Of a DNA stretch of 8,524 nucleotides, positions 6,277 to 8,524 are shown piece after piece. The number at the start of each line of letters is the position of its first letter. The first letter of the stretch is position 1. The notes under the pieces are model-generated. The model was not told where the DNA came from and made no database searches. It saw only the letters and a list, made by a program, of their open reading frames with translations. The position numbers and the translations under genes are program-made. This DNA is from Clostridiales bacterium (lineage in GTDB: Bacteria > Bacillota > Clostridia > Christensenellales > CAG-314), in the NCBI GenBank assembly GCA_003537755.1, contig DPQS01000045.1, positions 26,903-35,426 on the forward strand, read 5' to 3'.

Positions 6277-6362
6277 AAAGCCTTTAATGTAAAAGTGTCA
6301 TTGCGAGAAGCGACTGTCTTTGTCGCGCCGTGGCAATCCCCCGAAAGGGTTCCGCTCGTCTG
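6277..6362 (+). repeat. Repeat module D, copy 2
   Basis: AAAGCCTTT, GTCATTGCGAG (6297-6307), the stem GCGAC-TGTCTTT-GTCGC, then GGCAATCCCCCGAAAGGG and TTCCGCTCGTCTG. The conserved ends match 295-416 while the interior stem differs. The internal CCC-CGAAA-GGG can itself fold. Confidence 0.7.
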
Positions 6363-6405
6363 CAATTATTTTTGCAATGATTGAAGTACAGCTGGTAGAC
6401 ATAGA

Positions 6406-6433
6406 GCCGTTTTCAACGTCAGCACTTGGGGTA
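6406..6433 (+). repeat. Short direct repeat, second copy
   Basis: The first 22 bases are identical to 6115-6136, after a similar GAAGT...TAGA lead. Here it abuts the inverted C-B copy instead of module A. Confidence 0.6.
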
Positions 6434-6467
6434 CGCGACGAACTGTTCGGGCGATTTTTTCTTAAAC

Positions 6468-6669
6468 AGCCATACGCGCCGAATTCAGTAAATTGAAGTA
6501 TGCAAGCCAATAAAAAAATATCAGCCGATTTTTTAGTGGTGGCAAGGTGTCACCATTAAGAAAACATTTCGCAGGGACAGCGAAGGTTTAGAAACGCGTA
6601 GCGACGGCGCGGCTGGGCAGGCTGCCTGCCACAAGTATTATTGCTCGTCGCGAAGCGAGCATCAGGCGC
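6468..6669 (-). repeat. Intergenic repeat copy 3, modules B-C, inverted
   Basis: Read on the minus strand from 6669, this shows CTGCCCAGCCGCGCCGTCGC (6620-6601), then ACACCTTGCC, then GGCTTGCATACTTCAA (6509-6494), then ACTGAATTCGGCGCG. That is the order seen at 17-165 on the plus strand. It is more diverged than copies 1 and 2. Local palindromes include TTCGC-AGGGACA-GCGAA (about 6568-6584) and TGCTCG/CGAGCA (about 6642-6661). Its outer end lies about 20 bp before the -35 of the candidate prfA promoter. Confidence 0.7.
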
Positions 6670-6687
6670 TTTTCGTATGGTGATACC

Positions 6688-6717
6688 TTGACAACACATT
6701 ACACTCGCTAATTTTAT
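6688..6717 (+). promoter_or_regulatory. Candidate promoter for prfA
   Basis: TTGACA at 6688-6693 is a perfect -35. The best -10 is TTTTAT at 6712-6717 after 18 bp, a four-of-six match; TAATTT after 15 bp is poorer. The position, between the repeat block and prfA, makes a dedicated promoter likely. Confidence 0.5.
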
Positions 6718-6769
6718 TCGGCGCAAAACACGCCGCTAATAAAAAAATCCAACCCAAACAGGAGAAAAT

Positions 6770-7837
6770 ATGACAGACAAACTTGACAAACTGGTTGACC
6801 GATACAACTTTCTTACGGAAGAAATCGCCAAGCCGGAAGTAATTGCCGACAACAACAGTTGGAAAAAACTCGTCAAAGAGCACAGCACCCTTACGCCCAT
6901 AGTGGAAACCTACGAAGAGTACAAAAAGGCGCAAAGTCAACTTGCGGACAATCTGGAAGCCGTCGGCAGCGAAACGGACAAGGACATGCTTGCCATGCTT
7001 CACGAGGACATTTCCGTGCAGAAAAAACGCATTGCCGAACTTACCGAGCAACTGAAGGTGCTGCTTCTGCCCAAGGACCCCAACGACGACAAAAACGTTA
7101 TCATCGAAATCCGCGCAGGCGCAGGCGGCGAAGAAGCGGCGTTGTTTGCCAACGAAATCCGCCGTATGTACTACATGTTTGCGGAAAAGAACCGCTGGAA
7201 AATCGAAGAAATAGACATCGAGGAAAACGAACTGGGCGGCCTTAAGGAAGGCAGTTTCATGGTAGTGGGCGAGGGCGCGTACAGCAAATTCAAGTTTGAA
7301 AGCGGCGTTCACCGCGTACAGCGCGTACCCGACACCGAAAGTCAGGGGCGTATTCACACAAGCACAATCACCGTTGCGGTGCTTCCCGAAGCACCCGACG
7401 TGGAACTGGAAATACTGGACAAAGATTTGAAAATCGACACCTATCGCAGCAGCGGCGCAGGCGGACAGCACGTCAACAAGACGGAATCGGCAATCCGCAT
7501 CACCCACCTGCCCACGGGCATAGTCGTCAACTGTCAGGACGAGCGCAGCCAGATCAAAAACCGCGAAAAGGCGATGAATATTCTTAAAAGCAAACTGTAC
7601 GACTACTACCAGACAGCCGCCGACGCCGAGTACGCCGCCGCACGTAAAAGTCAGGTAGGCACGGGCGACCGCAGCGAGCGTATCCGCACGTACAACTTTC
7701 CGCAGGGGCGCGTAACCGACCACCGCATAGGGCTTACGCTGTACAGTATCGACAACTTTATGAACGGCAACATCGACGAAATGGTGGAAGCGTTGCGCAT
7801 GGCAGACCAGACGGCAAAACTCAATTCGGCAGAGTAA
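6770..7837 (+). CDS. prfA: Peptide chain release factor 1 (RF1)
   Basis: RF1 recognises UAA and UAG in the ribosomal A site and triggers release of the finished protein. The 355 residues match the usual length. The order is a coiled N-terminal region (about 1-105), the decoding domain with the RF1-type PxT motif as PDT (187-189) in RVQRVPDTESQGRIHTS, and the catalytic GGQ at 231-233 in SSGAGGQHVNKTESAIR. Q233 is the expected target of PrmC, encoded just upstream. The PxT motif distinguishes it from RF2, which has SPF. The start is set by GGAG at 6761-6764, five bases before the ATG. A long open frame on the opposite strand (6662-7861) is a composition shadow. In many Clostridia prfA directly follows prmC; here about 1 kb of repeats intervenes. 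Confidence 0.98.
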   Translation: MTDKLDKLVDRYNFLTEEIAKPEVIADNNSWKKLVKEHSTLTPIVETYEEYKKAQSQLADNLEAVGSETDKDMLAMLHEDISVQKKRIAELTEQLKVLLLPKDPNDDKNVIIEIRAGAGGEEAALFANEIRRMYYMFAEKNRWKIEEIDIEENELGGLKEGSFMVVGEGAYSKFKFESGVHRVQRVPDTESQGRIHTSTITVAVLPEAPDVELEILDKDLKIDTYRSSGAGGQHVNKTESAIRITHLPTGIVVNCQDERSQIKNREKAMNILKSKLYDYYQTAADAEYAAARKSQVGTGDRSERIRTYNFPQGRVTDHRIGLTLYSIDNFMNGNIDEMVEALRMADQTAKLNSAE

Positions 7838-7865
7838 TCGCAACACGAAAAACAGCCGCATAAAA

Positions 7866-7891
7866 AATTTCTTTGCAAATAAAAAGAAATT
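7866..7891 (+). terminator. Weak A/T-rich hairpin after prfA
   Basis: AATTTCTTT (7866-7874) pairs with AAAGAAATT (7883-7891) around an 8-nt loop. The following bases, ATTATTAAAA, are not a proper U tract and the stem holds a single G-C pair. It may slow or end some prfA transcripts, but this is a tentative call. Confidence 0.3.
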
Positions 7892-7907
7892 ATTATTAAA
7901 AACAGTC

Positions 7908-7936
7908 TTGAAATCTCGGTCGAAATGCGGTACAAT
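7908..7936 (+). promoter_or_regulatory. Sigma-A promoter for the P-loop protein gene
   Basis: TTGAAA (7908-7913), a 17-bp spacer and TACAAT (7931-7936) each differ from consensus by one base. Transcription would begin near 7943, giving a leader of about 46 nt. It is the clearest standard promoter in the window. Confidence 0.8.
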
Positions 7937-7988
7937 ATAACCAGTCTAAGGGCGCATGCCCGCAATTAAGTTTTTGGAGGACACTACA

Positions 7989-8402
7989 ATGATTCAAATC
8001 ATCTATGGCAGCAAAGGCAGCGGCAAAACAAAAAAAATCGTGGAGTTGGCTAACACGCTGGCACCCAATGCAAAGGGCGTGGTCGTTTACCTCGATCGCA
8101 CCAATCATCGCATGCACGACCTCGATCGCAACATCCGTCTGGTAGACGCCGGTCACTACGGACTTAAGACGCAACAGGAAGTGCTTGCATTTGTCAAAGG
8201 AATGCTTGCCGCCAACTACGATATAGAACTTGTTTTTGTCGACGGTCTTACAAGACTGCTTGACTGCAATATCAGCGAACTGAAAGATTTTTACGACGGA
8301 ATCGACGAACTCAGCAACGAATTCGGCATCAAGTTTGTAATTACCGCAAGCGGTGCCAAGGAAGAATTGCCGGAATTCATCGCTCGCTACGTAAACGACT
8401 GA
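7989..8402 (+). CDS. Small P-loop ATP-binding protein of unknown function
   Basis: This 137-residue protein has a Walker A motif, GSKGSGKT (7-14), near its N-terminus and a Walker B-like strand, LVFVDG, with D85. A strand ending VITASGAKEELPE (about 117-129) resembles the sensor region of P-loop ATPases. It resembles short clostridial proteins annotated only as ATP-binding or, loosely, PilT-like; that is from memory. It has no membrane segment and no DNA-binding or nuclease domain that I can see. The ATG at 7989 is chosen because GGAGG (7976-7980) lies eight bases before it; an upstream in-frame ATG at 7956 has no such site. It is transcribed alone, from its own promoter to its own terminator. 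Function and substrate are unknown. Confidence 0.88.
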   Translation: MIQIIYGSKGSGKTKKIVELANTLAPNAKGVVVYLDRTNHRMHDLDRNIRLVDAGHYGLKTQQEVLAFVKGMLAANYDIELVFVDGLTRLLDCNISELKDFYDGIDELSNEFGIKFVITASGAKEELPEFIARYVND

Positions 8403-8421
8403 CAACATTTGCACACCATGA

Positions 8422-8449
8422 CGTCCCGACGCATTGTCGGGGCGTTTTT
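8422..8449 (+). terminator. Rho-independent terminator of the P-loop protein gene
   Basis: CGTCCCGAC (8422-8430) pairs with GTCGGGGCG (8436-8444), with one T-G wobble, around a GCATT loop, and is followed by TTTTT (8445-8449). It lies 19 bases after the stop codon. Confidence 0.92.
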
Positions 8450-8464
8450 ACTTTGACGAAGTGA

Positions 8465-8524
8465 AAATGGGCGCCGAAGTGCTGGGATTGTGTAAGGGGG
8501 CCTGCCGAGGAATTGCCAATATGG
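8465..8524 (+). repeat. Repeat module E, copy 2 (cut by the window edge)
   Basis: AAATGGGCGCCGAAG (8465-8479), ten variable bases, then GTGTAAGGGGGCCTGCCGAG and GAATTGCC. It matches 5856-5909 and begins only 15 bases after the terminator's T tract. A B-C module is expected just beyond the window. One frame is open across this copy (starting MGAEVLG), but the equivalent frame at 5859 is broken, so I treat it as non-coding. Confidence 0.75.

Larger units (their letters stand above)
5702..6687. other. Repeat-filled, gene-free region between the fusion gene and prfA
   Basis: No gene or strong terminator was found in this roughly 1-kb stretch. It contains repeat modules E, B, C, A and D on the plus strand, then an inverted C-B copy; the main ones are listed separately. 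Smaller items are a GCACG-GGT-CGTGC hairpin (5740-5752) and a GCCCA/TGGGC hairpin near 5717-5732. AAATGGGCGACGAAG (5725-5739) is a near match to the start of module E. Confidence 0.75.

Noticed and set aside
6662..7861. A 399-codon open frame on the minus strand opposite prfA
   Set aside because: It mirrors prfA, which has every RF1 motif. The antisense product has no recognisable domain and no ribosome binding site, and its length follows from prfA codon use.
8468..8524. Open frame (MGAEVLG...) running off the right edge
   Set aside because: It coincides with repeat module E; the other copy has a different length and in-frame stops, so the frame is not conserved.

Overview
The window looks like a chromosomal segment of an uncultured member of the Clostridia (Bacillota). 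This is inferred from four things: the AmaP-like membrane protein, the DUF1385-PrmC-PrfA association, the GGAG-type ribosome binding sites, and sigma-A promoters of the TTGNNN-N17-TAnAAT type. The standard genetic code fits all genes. I cannot name a genus from sequence alone.

There are five protein genes. gltX (1208-2644, +) encodes glutamyl-tRNA synthetase. It converges on an AmaP-like Asp23/Gls24-family membrane protein (2778-3494, -), and the two share one bidirectional terminator (2694-2723). A divergent intergenic region holds a 28-bp dyad near the AmaP-like start and a strong extended -10 promoter that drives a 587-residue fusion (3938-5701, +). Its N-terminal half is a DUF1385/YqhQ-type membrane protein and its C-terminal half is PrmC, the release-factor glutamine methyltransferase. 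prfA (release factor 1, the PrmC substrate) follows at 6770-7837. It is separated from the fusion by about 1 kb of repeats and has its own candidate promoter. A 137-residue P-loop ATPase-like protein (7989-8402, +) has its own consensus promoter and a strong terminator.

The gene-free parts (1-1207, 5702-6769 and the right edge) are not empty. They are built from a modular family of intergenic repeats, named here E, B, C, D and A. One copy occupies the left edge. A second, complete copy lies after the fusion gene. A third copy of B-C lies inverted just upstream of prfA. The start of a fourth (module E) begins right after the last terminator and runs off the window. Module order differs between copies (B-C-D-A versus E-B-C-A-D), so the modules have been shuffled. 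One segment (5895-6023) has 24/25-bp imperfect terminal inverted repeats and nested inner stems, like a MITE or a structured RNA element. Positions 680-759 hold a separate array of four mini-hairpins with unrelated stems, joined by a constant TGAAAT at a 20-21 bp period.

Functionally, the window is dominated by translation: glutamate charging, peptide release, and methylation of the release-factor GGQ motif. No tRNA, rRNA, CRISPR array, transposase or phage gene is visible. The items most worth a second look are the DUF1385-PrmC fusion, the shuffled repeat family and the TGAAAT hairpin array.
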